Assembly (NCBI GenBank): GCA_964444135.1
Contig: CAYUFX010000012.1
Span: 1 to 64,000, forward strand
Source of the DNA: NIOZ-UU13 sp964444135
GTDB lineage: Bacteria > Planctomycetota > Phycisphaerae > Sedimentisphaerales > Anaerobacaceae
Direction of reading: 5' to 3'
Length of the DNA: 64,000 bases
Shown here in pieces: positions 34,296 to 42,790 of this stretch. The first letter of the stretch is position 1. Every line of letters begins with the position of its first letter. The position numbers and the translations under genes were made by a program. The notes beneath the pieces are model-generated. The model was not told where the DNA came from, ran no database searches, and saw nothing but the letters and a program-made list of their open reading frames with translations.

Positions 34296-36098
34296 ATGAT
34301 AGACGTTGGAGAAAATTCCATTGGTGTCGTGCAGACTAAGACTATGCGGGTAGTTGAGCCGGAGCAGCCCTTAGAGCTGGAGTGCGGCAAGAAACTAAGC
34401 CCTATTGATGTGGCCTACGAGACATACGGCGAGCTTAACGAGGCTTCAGACAATGCTGTTTTGATTTGCCACGCCCTCAGCGGCGACGCTCACGTTGCCG
34501 GCCTCAATAATTCTGATGACCGAAAGCCCGGCTGGTGGGATGTAATGGTCGGGCCCGGCAAGGGAATCGATACGAATAAGTATTTTGTTATCTGCTCAAA
34601 TTTTCTCGGCGGTTGCAGCGGGACAACGGGGCCGTCTTCCATTAATCCATCAACAGGCAAACCATACGGCCTGGCCTTTCCAATTATAACTATAGCTGAT
34701 ATGGTCAAGGTTCAAAAGCTCTTGCTCGATAAGCTCGGTATTAAAGGGCTTTTAGCGGTGATTGGAGGTTCGATAGGGGGGATGCAGGTCTTGCAGTGGG
34801 CGATTGAGTATCCTGATTTTATCAAAGCTGCCATACCGGCTGCCACGACCACGTACCTTGGAGCTCAATCGATTGCGTTTGATGCGGTGGGCCGGAACGC
34901 GATACTGGCAGACCCAAATTTTGAAGGCGGGCAATACACGGACGAGAAAGGCCCAGACAGAGGTCTGGCAATTGCCAGGATGATTGGGCACATAACGTAT
35001 CTATCCGAACAGGGTATGCGCGAAAAGTTCGGGCGGCAGTTGCGAAATGCCGACAGCTACAGTTACGATTTCAACTCTGAGTTTTCCGTTGAGACATACC
35101 TGGACTATCAAGGGCGAAGCTTCGTGGAGAGATTCGACTCCAATAGCTATCTTTATATAACCAAAGCGGCGGATTATTTCGACCTGGAAAAAGATTACGG
35201 GTCTCTAAAGAATGCCTTTGCAAATACCAAATGCAGATTCCTGGTAATTAGCTTTGCGAGCGATTGGCTCTTTACGCCTGCTCAATCCAGGGCAATAGTT
35301 GATGCGCTCGTTGCTAACGACAAAGATGTTAGTTATTGCGATATTACATCACCATACGGTCACGATGCATTCCTATTAGAGCCGGAAGTGCTTGGCTCTT
35401 TTATTTCCGGCTTTTTAGAGGCTACGCATCAATTGGCAGCGAAAAAAGACCGTAAGGATAAAAGAGCACAGGAGCATAAGCAAACACACGATTTCAATCA
35501 GGCTGACCGAATTCGAGTTGACTATGAACTGATTGAGTCGCTGATAGAGCCTAACAGTACGGTTCTGGATATTGGCTGTGGGGATGGGGAACTGTTGGCA
35601 AATCTTAAAGCCGACATGAACATAATGGGTAAAGGAATCGAGCTCGAACAGGACCTTGTCTTGACTTGTGTAAATCGGGGGCTGTCCGTTATTCAGCTTG
35701 ATGTCGAACAAGGATTGGGGGAATACGCGGATAAAAGTTATGATTACGTAATACTGTCACAAACTGTGCAGACAATCAAAAATCCGGAAAAGGTATTTAC
35801 TGAATTATTGCGGGTCGGCAGAAAGGTGATTGTGAGTTTTCCCAACTTTGCTCATTGGCGGTGCAGAGCACAGTTGTTTTTGTGCGGGCATGCTCCGGTA
35901 ACCAAGCAACTGCCCTTTGAGTGGCACAACTCTCCATATATACATTGTTTATCACTAAAGGATTTCGACCAATTTTGCAAAAGATTGAACGTCATAGTAG
36001 AAAAAAAGATTCCATTGATTAAAACCCGTCTTAGCCCGGTAAGATTCGCGCCAAATCTGTTTGCCGAGCAGGTAATTTATGTAACAAGTAAGGAATGA
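34296..36098 (+). CDS. metXW: MetX-MetW fusion: homoserine O-acetyltransferase with MetW methyltransferase-like domain
   Basis: 600 residues. The first 380 are the alpha/beta-hydrolase MetX: CHALSGDAH, GPSSINPSTG, nucleophile Ser in GGSIGGMQVLQW, and the Asp and His of SDWLFTP and YGHDAFLL. After a Lys/Gln linker (about 385-402) comes MetW, with SAM-type motif VLDIGCGDGELLANL, IQLDVEQGL, DYVILSQTVQTI and VIVSFPNFAHW. In many bacteria metX and metW are adjacent genes and MetW aids MetX; here they are one chain with no break in frame. It activates homoserine for the next gene's sulfhydrylation. The symbol reflects the fused pair. Confidence 0.95.
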   Translation: MIDVGENSIGVVQTKTMRVVEPEQPLELECGKKLSPIDVAYETYGELNEASDNAVLICHALSGDAHVAGLNNSDDRKPGWWDVMVGPGKGIDTNKYFVICSNFLGGCSGTTGPSSINPSTGKPYGLAFPIITIADMVKVQKLLLDKLGIKGLLAVIGGSIGGMQVLQWAIEYPDFIKAAIPAATTTYLGAQSIAFDAVGRNAILADPNFEGGQYTDEKGPDRGLAIARMIGHITYLSEQGMREKFGRQLRNADSYSYDFNSEFSVETYLDYQGRSFVERFDSNSYLYITKAADYFDLEKDYGSLKNAFANTKCRFLVISFASDWLFTPAQSRAIVDALVANDKDVSYCDITSPYGHDAFLLEPEVLGSFISGFLEATHQLAAKKDRKDKRAQEHKQTHDFNQADRIRVDYELIESLIEPNSTVLDIGCGDGELLANLKADMNIMGKGIELEQDLVLTCVNRGLSVIQLDVEQGLGEYADKSYDYVILSQTVQTIKNPEKVFTELLRVGRKVIVSFPNFAHWRCRAQLFLCGHAPVTKQLPFEWHNSPYIHCLSLKDFDQFCKRLNVIVEKKIPLIKTRLSPVRFAPNLFAEQVIYVTSKE

Positions 36099-36101
36099 AC
36101 A

Positions 36102-37391
36102 ATGGATGAAAATGTTAAATACCGTTTGGAGACATTGGCTCTGCACGCCGGCCACGAGGTTGATTCGGATACGCTCAGTCGTGCCGTGCCTATTTATCAA
36201 ACTACCAGCTTTCTTTTCAGGGATACGGAGCACGCCGGAAATCTGTTTGCGCTTAAAGAGTTCGGCAATATCTATACGCGCCTGATGAATCCCACGACCG
36301 ATGTGTTAGAGAAACGGTTGGCTGCAATGGAAGGCGGGGTTGGCGGACTTTGTTTTAGCTCCGGCATGGCGGCTATAACGGCTGGCGTTTTGAATATATG
36401 CAAAACAGGCCAACATATTGTATCTTCAAGCTCACTCTATGGCGGTACGGTTACATTGTTTAGCCAGACCTTCAAAAAACTGGGGATTGAAGTTACCTTT
36501 GTTGACCCGAAAGACCCGGAAAATTTTGCCAAAGCAATCAAGGATAACACCCGCCTGGTCTATATAGAAAGCATCGGCAATCCCAAAAATGACATCCTCC
36601 AATACGAGAAAATTGCCGACATCGCGCACAAAAACGGTATGCCCTTGATTTGTGACAGCACCGTCACCACACCTATACTGTTCAGGCCGATTGAGTACGG
36701 CATTGACATTATTGTTCATAGCTGTACCAAGTTTATCGGTGGTCATGGCACAAGCATCGGCGGGGCGATAGTAGATTCCGGTAAATTCGACTGGGCAAAC
36801 GGTCGCTATCCTGAGCTGACTGAGCCGGACCCAAGTTATCACGGTGTCAAATACGTAGAGTCATTTGGCGAATTGGCATATATTATCAAGGCAAGAACTC
36901 AATTCCTGCGGGATATGGGCTCCTGTATGTCACCGTTCAATGCTTTTCTGTTTTTGCAGGGGCTGGAAACGCTGCATCTGCGGATGCCCAGACATTCTGA
37001 AAATGCACTGTCACTGGCACAGTGGCTCGAAAAACAGAAGGACGTTAAATGGGTGAATTATCCAGGCCTAAAATCTCATCCTGATTATGAATTGGCGAAA
37101 AAATATCTGCCCAACGGTCAGGGCGCAATACTTGGTTTCGGAATCAAGGGTGGCAAAGAAGCTGGTATTAGGTTTATTAACAATGTAAAATTAGCCAGCC
37201 ACCTTGCCAATATTGGTGACAGCAAAACTTTGGTGATACACCCGGCCAGCACAACACATCAGCAGCTTAGCGAAGCCGAGCAGCTCGCCGCCGGTGTAGC
37301 AGCCGATTATATTCGGGTATCGGTTGGTACTGAGCACATTGATGATATAATAGCCGATTTCGAGCAGGCACTAAAAACCAGTCAAATGTAA
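36102..37391 (+). CDS. metY: O-acetylhomoserine sulfhydrylase
   Basis: 429 residues of the Cys/Met PLP family. It makes homocysteine from O-acetylhomoserine and sulfide. The PLP lysine is in HSCTKFIGGHGTSIGG, preceded by the substrate-binding TRLMNPTTDVLEKRLAAMEGG and the terminal LVIHPASTTHQQLS. Its length and GHGT loop fit MetY rather than cystathionine enzymes. It starts 3 bp after metXW, whose product is its substrate, and draws on the same sulfide as cysK. Confidence 0.94.
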   Translation: MDENVKYRLETLALHAGHEVDSDTLSRAVPIYQTTSFLFRDTEHAGNLFALKEFGNIYTRLMNPTTDVLEKRLAAMEGGVGGLCFSSGMAAITAGVLNICKTGQHIVSSSSLYGGTVTLFSQTFKKLGIEVTFVDPKDPENFAKAIKDNTRLVYIESIGNPKNDILQYEKIADIAHKNGMPLICDSTVTTPILFRPIEYGIDIIVHSCTKFIGGHGTSIGGAIVDSGKFDWANGRYPELTEPDPSYHGVKYVESFGELAYIIKARTQFLRDMGSCMSPFNAFLFLQGLETLHLRMPRHSENALSLAQWLEKQKDVKWVNYPGLKSHPDYELAKKYLPNGQGAILGFGIKGGKEAGIRFINNVKLASHLANIGDSKTLVIHPASTTHQQLSEAEQLAAGVAADYIRVSVGTEHIDDIIADFEQALKTSQM

Positions 37392-37428
37392 GAATAGTAG
37401 ATGACGGATTTGTACGGAGTACGAGACT

Positions 37429-38310
37429 ATGTGGGAGTACACGGATAAATTAAAAGACCATTTTTTCAACCCACGCAATGTCGGCGAAATAGAGGACCCG
37501 CACGGCGTCGGGGAGGTCGGCTCCTTAGCCTGTGGCGATGCCCTGAAGCTGACGTTCAAACTCGATGCCAAGGGCAGAATCGCCGAAGCAAAGTTCAAGA
37601 CCTTTGGTTGTGCAAGTGCCATAGCAACTTCCTCTGTATTAACCGAGATGATAAAAGGCCTGACTCTGGATGAAGCCGCTAAAGTAACGAACAAAGATAT
37701 TGCCGAATATCTTGGTGGCCTGCCCGAACAAAAGATGCACTGCTCAGTTATGGGCAGAGAAGCGCTTGAAGCGGCAATCGAAAACTACAAAAGCGGCGGA
37801 AAGAAAAAACATGAGCTCGAAGGTAATGTTATCTGCACCTGTTTCGGCGTAACCGACAAGGAAATCGAAAGAGTAATACGCGAGAACAATCTGACAACGG
37901 TTGAAGAGGTTACGAATTACTGCAAGGCGGGAGGCGGTTGTGGTGGATGTCAGGGCGAAATCGAAAAAATCATAGAAAAGATACAAGGCGATATAATAAC
38001 GGAAGCGCCGGTATCGACACCTCGACGGGCAGGCAAACTAACCAACATTCAGAAGATTCAGTTAATCCAGCAGACAATAAATGAGCAAATCAGGCCGGCC
38101 CTGCGGGCTCACGGAGGCAATATCGAACTAATAGACGTCGAAGGAAATAAAGTAATCGTTGCGTTCAGGGGCATGTGTGCCCAGTGCAGACTGACCGAGT
38201 TTACAATGAAAGATGTCGTCGAAGCAAAGTTAAGGGAATTTGTTTCCGAGGAGCTTTTCGTCGAAGAAGACAGAGAGTCTGCCCAACAACCCCACAATCA
38301 CAGGGAATAA
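37429..38310 (+). CDS. nifU: NifU: Fe-S cluster scaffold, three-domain form
   Basis: 293 residues. An IscU-like scaffold (about 1-125) holds the Cys ligands in SLACGDALKLTF, FGCASAIATSS and KMHCSVMG. A central 2Fe-2S BFD domain has CTCFGVTDKEIERV and AGGGCGGCQGEIE. The C-terminal NifU domain (about 200-285) has RAHGGNIELIDVEG and the CAQC pair. This full three-part form serves general Fe-S assembly in bacteria without nitrogen fixation. It works with the nifS gene 3 bp on, and supplies nadA. Confidence 0.95.
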   Translation: MWEYTDKLKDHFFNPRNVGEIEDPHGVGEVGSLACGDALKLTFKLDAKGRIAEAKFKTFGCASAIATSSVLTEMIKGLTLDEAAKVTNKDIAEYLGGLPEQKMHCSVMGREALEAAIENYKSGGKKKHELEGNVICTCFGVTDKEIERVIRENNLTTVEEVTNYCKAGGGCGGCQGEIEKIIEKIQGDIITEAPVSTPRRAGKLTNIQKIQLIQQTINEQIRPALRAHGGNIELIDVEGNKVIVAFRGMCAQCRLTEFTMKDVVEAKLREFVSEELFVEEDRESAQQPHNHRE

Positions 38311-38313
38311 AAA

Positions 38314-39480
38314 ATGAAGACCATATATTTTGATAACAACGCTACGACAAAAGTTGCCGAACCGGTGCTCGAAGAAATGGCCCCGTTATTCTGTGAGCTT
38401 TACGGTAATCCTTCGAGCATGCATACATTCGGCGGACAAATCGGTCGCAGAATCAGCCGGGCCCGCGAGCGGGTGGCCGATTTGCTTGGCTGCGAGCCGA
38501 GCGAGATTGTTTTTACCAGCGGTGGAACCGAAAGTGACAACGCCGCTATCAAAGGCACGTTGGCTGCCAGGCCTCACAGACGCAAAATCATAACCACCAG
38601 AGTTGAGCACCTGGCTGTGCTGGCCGTCTGCCGCGAGTTGGAAAATCACGGCTATACGATTGTGGAGATTGGTGTGGATAAATATGGTCGGCTTGACCTT
38701 GATGAGCTGGAGGAGCAAGTCGATGATAATACCGCTCTGGTGACGATAATGTATGCAAACAATGAGACCGGTGTGGTATTCCCGATTGAAAAAATCGCCG
38801 AATTGGTTGCCGATAGGGGGGCGGTGTTCCACACCGATGCGGTCCAGGCGATCGGCAAGATACCCCTGAATCTTTCGAAAAGCAATATCGATTTACTCAG
38901 TCTCTCCGGCCATAAGCTGCACGCGCCAAAGGGCGTAGGTGTTCTTTACGTCCGCAAGGGCACGCGGCTGTCGCCATATATGTTAGGCGGCCATCAGGAA
39001 GCAGGGCGAAGAGCCGGCACAGAAAATGTACCCGGAATCGTCGGCCTTGGCAAAGCCTGTGAATTAGCAGCACATAATATCGAGCAGGAAAATAACAAAG
39101 TTAAATTCCTCCGTGATAAGCTTGAGAAAGTAATACTGGAAGCTTGCCCTGATTCCCGCCTCAACGGCAACAAGGAAAATCGACTGCCAAATACGACTAA
39201 TATCAGCTTCGAGTATATCGAGGGCGAAGCGATTCTGCTTATGTTGGATAAATACGGCATATGTGCCAGCAGCGGCTCAGCCTGCACTTCCGGCTCACTC
39301 GAACCCAGCCACGTATTACGTGCGATGGGCGTACCCTTCACCGCCGCCCACGGCTCGATTCGCTTCAGTCTGAGCAGATACAATACTGAAGAGGAAGTGG
39401 ACTACACAATCGAAAAAATGCCGGGCATTGTCAACCAGCTCCGTGAGCTCTCACCCTTTTGTAGCGACCTAAATGCGTAG
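38314..39480 (+). CDS. nifS: NifS-type cysteine desulfurase
   Basis: 388 residues, PLP-dependent. It takes sulfur from cysteine for NifU. Signature: MKTIYFDNNATTKVAEPVLE, PLP lysine in SLSGHKLHAPKGVGVLYV, and the catalytic Cys in the loop GICASSGSACTSGSLEPSHVL. It ends the operon. A short fragment closely matching its C-terminus recurs 800 bp downstream (40283-40360), beyond a toxin-antitoxin pair. Confidence 0.96.
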   Translation: MKTIYFDNNATTKVAEPVLEEMAPLFCELYGNPSSMHTFGGQIGRRISRARERVADLLGCEPSEIVFTSGGTESDNAAIKGTLAARPHRRKIITTRVEHLAVLAVCRELENHGYTIVEIGVDKYGRLDLDELEEQVDDNTALVTIMYANNETGVVFPIEKIAELVADRGAVFHTDAVQAIGKIPLNLSKSNIDLLSLSGHKLHAPKGVGVLYVRKGTRLSPYMLGGHQEAGRRAGTENVPGIVGLGKACELAAHNIEQENNKVKFLRDKLEKVILEACPDSRLNGNKENRLPNTTNISFEYIEGEAILLMLDKYGICASSGSACTSGSLEPSHVLRAMGVPFTAAHGSIRFSLSRYNTEEEVDYTIEKMPGIVNQLRELSPFCSDLNA

Positions 39481-39607
39481 AAGTCTGATAGAGTCCTTAC
39501 TCTGTTTTTCAGCTCTCTTAACGTTTTTTATTGCCTTAGAAAACGCTTTGTAGTAATATATTCGATATAGAATGAATGGATTCTTTCTGAGCTTTTGGAG
39601 TTAGTAA

Positions 39608-40075
39608 ATGAAACAATTTCGTGTTTATGCGGATACTTCAGTTTTTGGAGGTTGTTTTGATGACGAATTCGCCGAAGAAAGCAAATCGCTTTTTTCAGAC
39701 ATAAAAGCAGGCAAGTTTGTACTTGTAATTTCCTCTACGACTCTTGGAGAGCTTGAAGGAGCTCCTGATTATGTTCAAAAAGTGTTGACTGAATTGCCAT
39801 CAGAGAACGTGGAGATAATAGAATTTAGTGATGAAATTGCTCGTTTACGCGATGCGTATTTGGGGGCACGGATTGTTGAACCGGCAGCTAAAGCCGATGC
39901 CGAGCATATCGCATCGGCATCTATAGCGGATGTAGATTTTGTTGTTAGCTGGAATTTCAAGCACATTGTGCATTATGAAAAAATAGCTGGATACCAGGCA
40001 ATCAATCTGATAAACGGATACAAAGAGATTCGCATTTATTCACCGAAAGAGGTGGTTGGAAATGATGAAAAATAA
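39608..40075 (+). CDS. PIN-domain toxin (VapC-like)
   Basis: 155 residues. It has the PIN nuclease layout: acidic start YADTSVFGGCFDDEF, a Glu in TTLGELEGAP, and Asp/Glu residues in AAKADAEHIASASIADVDF and FVVSWNFKHI. Such proteins are RNases held by antitoxins. The downstream small gene overlaps it by 14 bp, and this protein-then-antitoxin order with an MKRDIQQQI-type partner is common. The pair lies between nifS and a second copy of the nifS 3' end, so it probably arrived as a mobile unit. Confidence 0.88.
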   Translation: MKQFRVYADTSVFGGCFDDEFAEESKSLFSDIKAGKFVLVISSTTLGELEGAPDYVQKVLTELPSENVEIIEFSDEIARLRDAYLGARIVEPAAKADAEHIASASIADVDFVVSWNFKHIVHYEKIAGYQAINLINGYKEIRIYSPKEVVGNDEK

Positions 40076-40250
40076 AAAATTCGATTGTGTTCGGATGAAG
40101 CGGGATATTCAGCAGCAAATTTTGAAGGAATTTGAAGGTTTGTCGGATGGTCAGAAGCACAAAATTCAAATGTCCAAAGTCATGCAGAATTCTCTCTTAG
40201 GCCCATTCTGCAAAAAGGTCTGTTCAGTAAAGGATGCTTCGAGCAAATAG
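40062..40250 (+). CDS. Small antitoxin-like protein paired with the PIN toxin
   Basis: 62 residues from the ATG at 40062 (a second ATG at 40065 is equally good). KFDCVRMKRDIQQQILKEFEGL and the following charged helix are typical of the short antitoxins found just after PIN genes. It overlaps the end of the toxin frame by 14 bp, which gives translational coupling. After a helix to about 36, the C-terminal part FCKKVCSVKDASSK has no fixed pattern. Antitoxin action is inferred from arrangement. Confidence 0.7.
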   Translation: MMKNKKFDCVRMKRDIQQQILKEFEGLSDGQKHKIQMSKVMQNSLLGPFCKKVCSVKDASSK

Positions 40251-40282
40251 AGCTTTTTCATCTTCTGTTACCCACAAAAGTG

Positions 40283-40360
40283 AAGGTCGATTACACCATC
40301 GATAAAATATCCCAAATCGTCAACCAGCTCCGCGAACTCTTACCCTTTGTGGTCAAATAG
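40283..40360 (+). pseudogene. Duplicated 3' end of nifS (25-codon remnant)
   Basis: The frame reads KVDYTIDKISQIVNQLRELL then PFVVK and a stop. The true nifS end reads EVDYTIEKMPGIVNQLRELS then PFCSDLNA. The match is clear at DNA and protein level, with some divergence. There is no start or upstream nifS body. It may mark the far side of an insertion that brought the PIN module. A second complete nifS that decayed is the alternative. Confidence 0.75.
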
Positions 40361-40486
40361 AACCACAAAATATCATTTCTGTGAAACTTGTTCTCGGCTC
40401 TTGTCGAAGAGCAGATTTCCAGAATGGCATTTTCATTTTGAATTTGTTACTCAATGCGCTATATGCATCCAGCACGATGAATGACC

Positions 40487-40530
40487 GCCGGAGGTGGGAC
40501 TCGAACCCACACTTTGCTGCCAAGAGAGTA
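40487..40530 (-). repeat. 3'-part copy of tRNA-Leu (attachment-like)
   Basis: The first 26 nt (40487-40512) are identical to 40857-40882, the 3' end and T arm of the intact tRNA-Leu. The following 18 nt match its variable arm with changes. It lacks the 5' half. Together with the intact tRNA it flanks a 370-bp segment with a DUF2283 gene, as an att site flanks an integrated element. A decayed second tRNA-Leu is the alternative. Confidence 0.75.
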
Positions 40531-40533
40531 AAG

Positions 40534-40752
40534 TTACGCTGAAAGGCTCTGTATTTCAGTCGGCAGTTTATTCAGCACAAGCGTTTTTAGCTCAAGTTTC
40601 TTGCTGGCATTATCGATGTCGATACCGACAAGATTGCCCTCGGCATCGTAGTCGAGAACAATCCCTTCGGAAACTTCCTTGCTCTCGGTGCTCGACCGTT
40701 CTGCAAGATCGATATATAGAGAATATGTTTCTGGAGAATAGTTTAATCTCAT
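40534..40752 (-). CDS. DUF2283-family small protein
   Basis: 72 residues. The family pattern is clear: MRLNYSPETYSLYIDLAERS, then SEGIVLDYDAEGNLVGIDIDNASKKL. These proteins often lie beside DUF4258 partners in presumed toxin-antitoxin pairs; no DUF4258 is seen here. The gene sits between two copies of the tRNA-Leu 3' end, so it may be cargo of a minimal insertion. No partner gene is found, so it is probably an orphan. Confidence 0.85.
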   Translation of the reverse strand: MRLNYSPETYSLYIDLAERSSTESKEVSEGIVLDYDAEGNLVGIDIDNASKKLELKTLVLNKLPTEIQSLSA

Positions 40753-40787
40753 ATCCCGATATCTTGTCTGTTTCTATAAAAACATGG

Positions 40788-40807
40788 ATTCCCGCTTGCG
40801 CGGGAAT
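40788..40807. repeat. ATTCCCGC...GCGGGAAT palindrome
   Basis: An 8-bp stem with a TTGC loop, of the widely dispersed bacterial family whose translation gives VIPAQAGIH-like peptides. It lies between the DUF2283 gene and tRNA-Leu, inside the tRNA-3'-repeat interval. Confidence 0.8.
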
Positions 40808-40855
40808 GACAACGATAAACGCGATAAGCTTCACGACGAAAGAATTACAAGTAAC

Positions 40856-40939
40856 TGCCGGAGGTGGGACTCGAACCCACACCCTGTTGCCAGGACGGGA
40901 TTTTGAGTCCCGCGCGTCTGCCAATTCCGCCACTCCGGC
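40856..40939 (-). tRNA. tRNA-Leu (anticodon CAA)
   Basis: A class II tRNA: acceptor GCCGGAG with CTCCGGC, anticodon stem CGGGA/TCCCG around CTCAAAA (anticodon CAA), a long variable arm (about 13 nt) and T arm GTGGGTTCGAGTCCCAC. The discriminator is A; CCA is not encoded. A 26-nt copy of its 3' end lies 370 bp further on. Confidence 0.96.
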
Positions 40940-41207
40940 TCAGGCTGTCAGCCGCCGATTATTAACAATCAGCGACTTTTTGTCAATGCAAATTACGCGA
41001 TGCCCGCTACTTAAAAAATCAATCAAATCACAGAGGTCTGTCTGCAAAAATACTGATTTCAAAAAATTTTCTTTTGTTGATAACCACTTACGAGAATTGG
41101 CTGCGCAAAAATCATCCCAAATTTCAATCAAGTAAGTAAGTTCTGCCAATTATGATTGATATGTTCGGCCCTCGGAGCATTCATAAAAGGCAACTCAATG
41201 CAGCTTG

Positions 41208-41576
41208 CTATCTTTCCTTCCAGTACCGCTGCACAATACCGTCTTTGAGCTTAAACACAACGATATGTTCTATTTCCTTTTTATCTTCGATAGCGATGGG
41301 TGGCGGAAACATGGCAAATCTGTTGTCCTTTTTCTCTATGCATCTGTATCTGAGTATCTCGCTCCCATCTTCCGTCATACTTTCTTCGGTAGGCTCACCG
41401 ACTATCGCCAAAAGCTGGTCTTTTGTTGTCCTGCCGGATTCTATCTGCCTTAGCTGTGAATTTTCAACGCCGCTGTAGTGCACATTACTTTCGGTTGCCA
41501 CACAGCCGACAAGCAGAATCAACGTCACGGCCAGCGAGGTAAAAAGAGCAATTTCACTAAGTTTATAATGTTTCAT
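41208..41576 (-). CDS. SmpA/OmlA (BamE-like) lipoprotein
   Basis: 122 residues. Signal helix with a lipobox Cys (LILLVGC, about 25), then the BamE-like fold: QLRQIESGRTTKDQLLAIVGEPTEE and a beta strand IVVFKLKDGIV. The domain occurs in outer-membrane assembly factors and other small lipoproteins; a direct role in the Bam complex is not shown here. It is a single gene. Confidence 0.82.
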   Translation of the reverse strand: MKHYKLSEIALFTSLAVTLILLVGCVATESNVHYSGVENSQLRQIESGRTTKDQLLAIVGEPTEESMTEDGSEILRYRCIEKKDNRFAMFPPPIAIEDKKEIEHIVVFKLKDGIVQRYWKER

Positions 41577-41846
41577 TTCTCGCTTCTCCTAAATCGGTTT
41601 ACATTTAGCTACTGCCACTTTGTGTCCTATCTGACAATCTGCAAATACTCTCACGCCTTTCAATAGCATATAATATCAAAAATCTCTTTCGATGTGTACA
41701 TTTTACTCTTTCATAAATAAGGCACACGAAGTACTTATAGTAACAGAAAAAAACATCCATACGACAGAATCATATCTGTAACAAAAACCTTACCCCAGGC
41801 CGTTTTGTAAAAGAACCGAGTTGAATTCAGGAATATATCGAAAATA

Positions 41847-42689
41847 CTATCTTATTCTTATAGAACCGTAGTTGGTCTTCAAACTCAGCTTTCCGTTTCC
41901 TTCACCGATTGTTCCTTCTATTCGTTTGCTGCTTATCTTGCCCTTGACTACAATCGGCAGGTCGGTTTTTATCGAGCCGTAGCTGGTTGCAAGTTCAACT
42001 TGTCCGGCGAATCCGGGCGGTGCTGTAAAGTCAATGCTGCCGTACGATGTGCTTACGTTTGCTTGTATTTCAGCCGGCGCCGAATCCGAATATTCAATGT
42101 CGATATTGCCGTAGCTTGAGCCGGCAGTTAGTTCGTCAGATATGATTTTCCTGCAATCGATACTGCCATAAGATGTATCCACTTGAATTTGGCCGTTAAT
42201 GCTGTCACAGTCAATCGAGCCGTAGTTGGTATGTGCTTTCACGTAGCCGCTGGTATCAGCCAGTTCGAGCGAGCCGTATGAGCTGGCACATTCGATGTTA
42301 GTTTGTATAGGGATAGTTATTTGGTAGCTAATGCTTATTGAGCGGTTATTTTTCACGTGCGGCTTGTCTGCCCTGACCGTTAGTGTTTTTCCGGTCGGCT
42401 CAAGCTGTATATTCACTTGTTCAGCAATTTCAGCGGCTTCTTCTTCGGTAAGAGCCTGCACAGAAATTGTAGCGACCACATTGCAATCGGTGATGTCAGC
42501 ACCACCTACTTTTATAGAGCCATAGCTTGTTTTAGCCACAACGGTTGAACCGGATTCCAAAGGCGCCTTGAGTCTTATTGTTTTTTCGTATTTGGCCCGG
42601 GGCCAATCACCGATATGAATAACGCACCCGCTGACAGCAAGCAGTGAGCAAAGGCCGAGAGATAATACGATTGGATAATTTTTCTTCAT
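41847..42689 (-). CDS. DUF4097 (putative adhesin-type) lipoprotein, SYGSI repeats
   Basis: 280 residues. Lipobox after a signal (LLAVSGC, about 22). The body is a beta-solenoid of strands with a YGSI motif (TSYGSIKV, SSYGSLEL, TNYGSIDC, TSYGSIDC, SSYGNIDI), the DUF4097 pattern. It probably faces the periplasm or surface. The next gene upstream is a paralogue with DDGSI instead of SYGSI; the two are separated by 100 bp on one strand and likely arose by duplication. The function is unknown. Confidence 0.8.
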   Translation of the reverse strand: MKKNYPIVLSLGLCSLLAVSGCVIHIGDWPRAKYEKTIRLKAPLESGSTVVAKTSYGSIKVGGADITDCNVVATISVQALTEEEAAEIAEQVNIQLEPTGKTLTVRADKPHVKNNRSISISYQITIPIQTNIECASSYGSLELADTSGYVKAHTNYGSIDCDSINGQIQVDTSYGSIDCRKIISDELTAGSSYGNIDIEYSDSAPAEIQANVSTSYGSIDFTAPPGFAGQVELATSYGSIKTDLPIVVKGKISSKRIEGTIGEGNGKLSLKTNYGSIRIR

Positions 42690-42790
42690 TTTTCTGTCCC
42701 CTTAATTCTATAGCTTTTTCTTGTACGAGTCCGTTGCTGGTTTTCTGCTTATATTAGAACCGAGTTAAATTCGGGAATATATCAGGCATA

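Noticed and set aside
40610..40933. 107-codon frame with VIPAQAGIH opposite the tRNA and DUF2283 region
   Set aside because: It is a translation of tRNA-Leu and the ATTCCCGC palindrome, a known kind of false gene.
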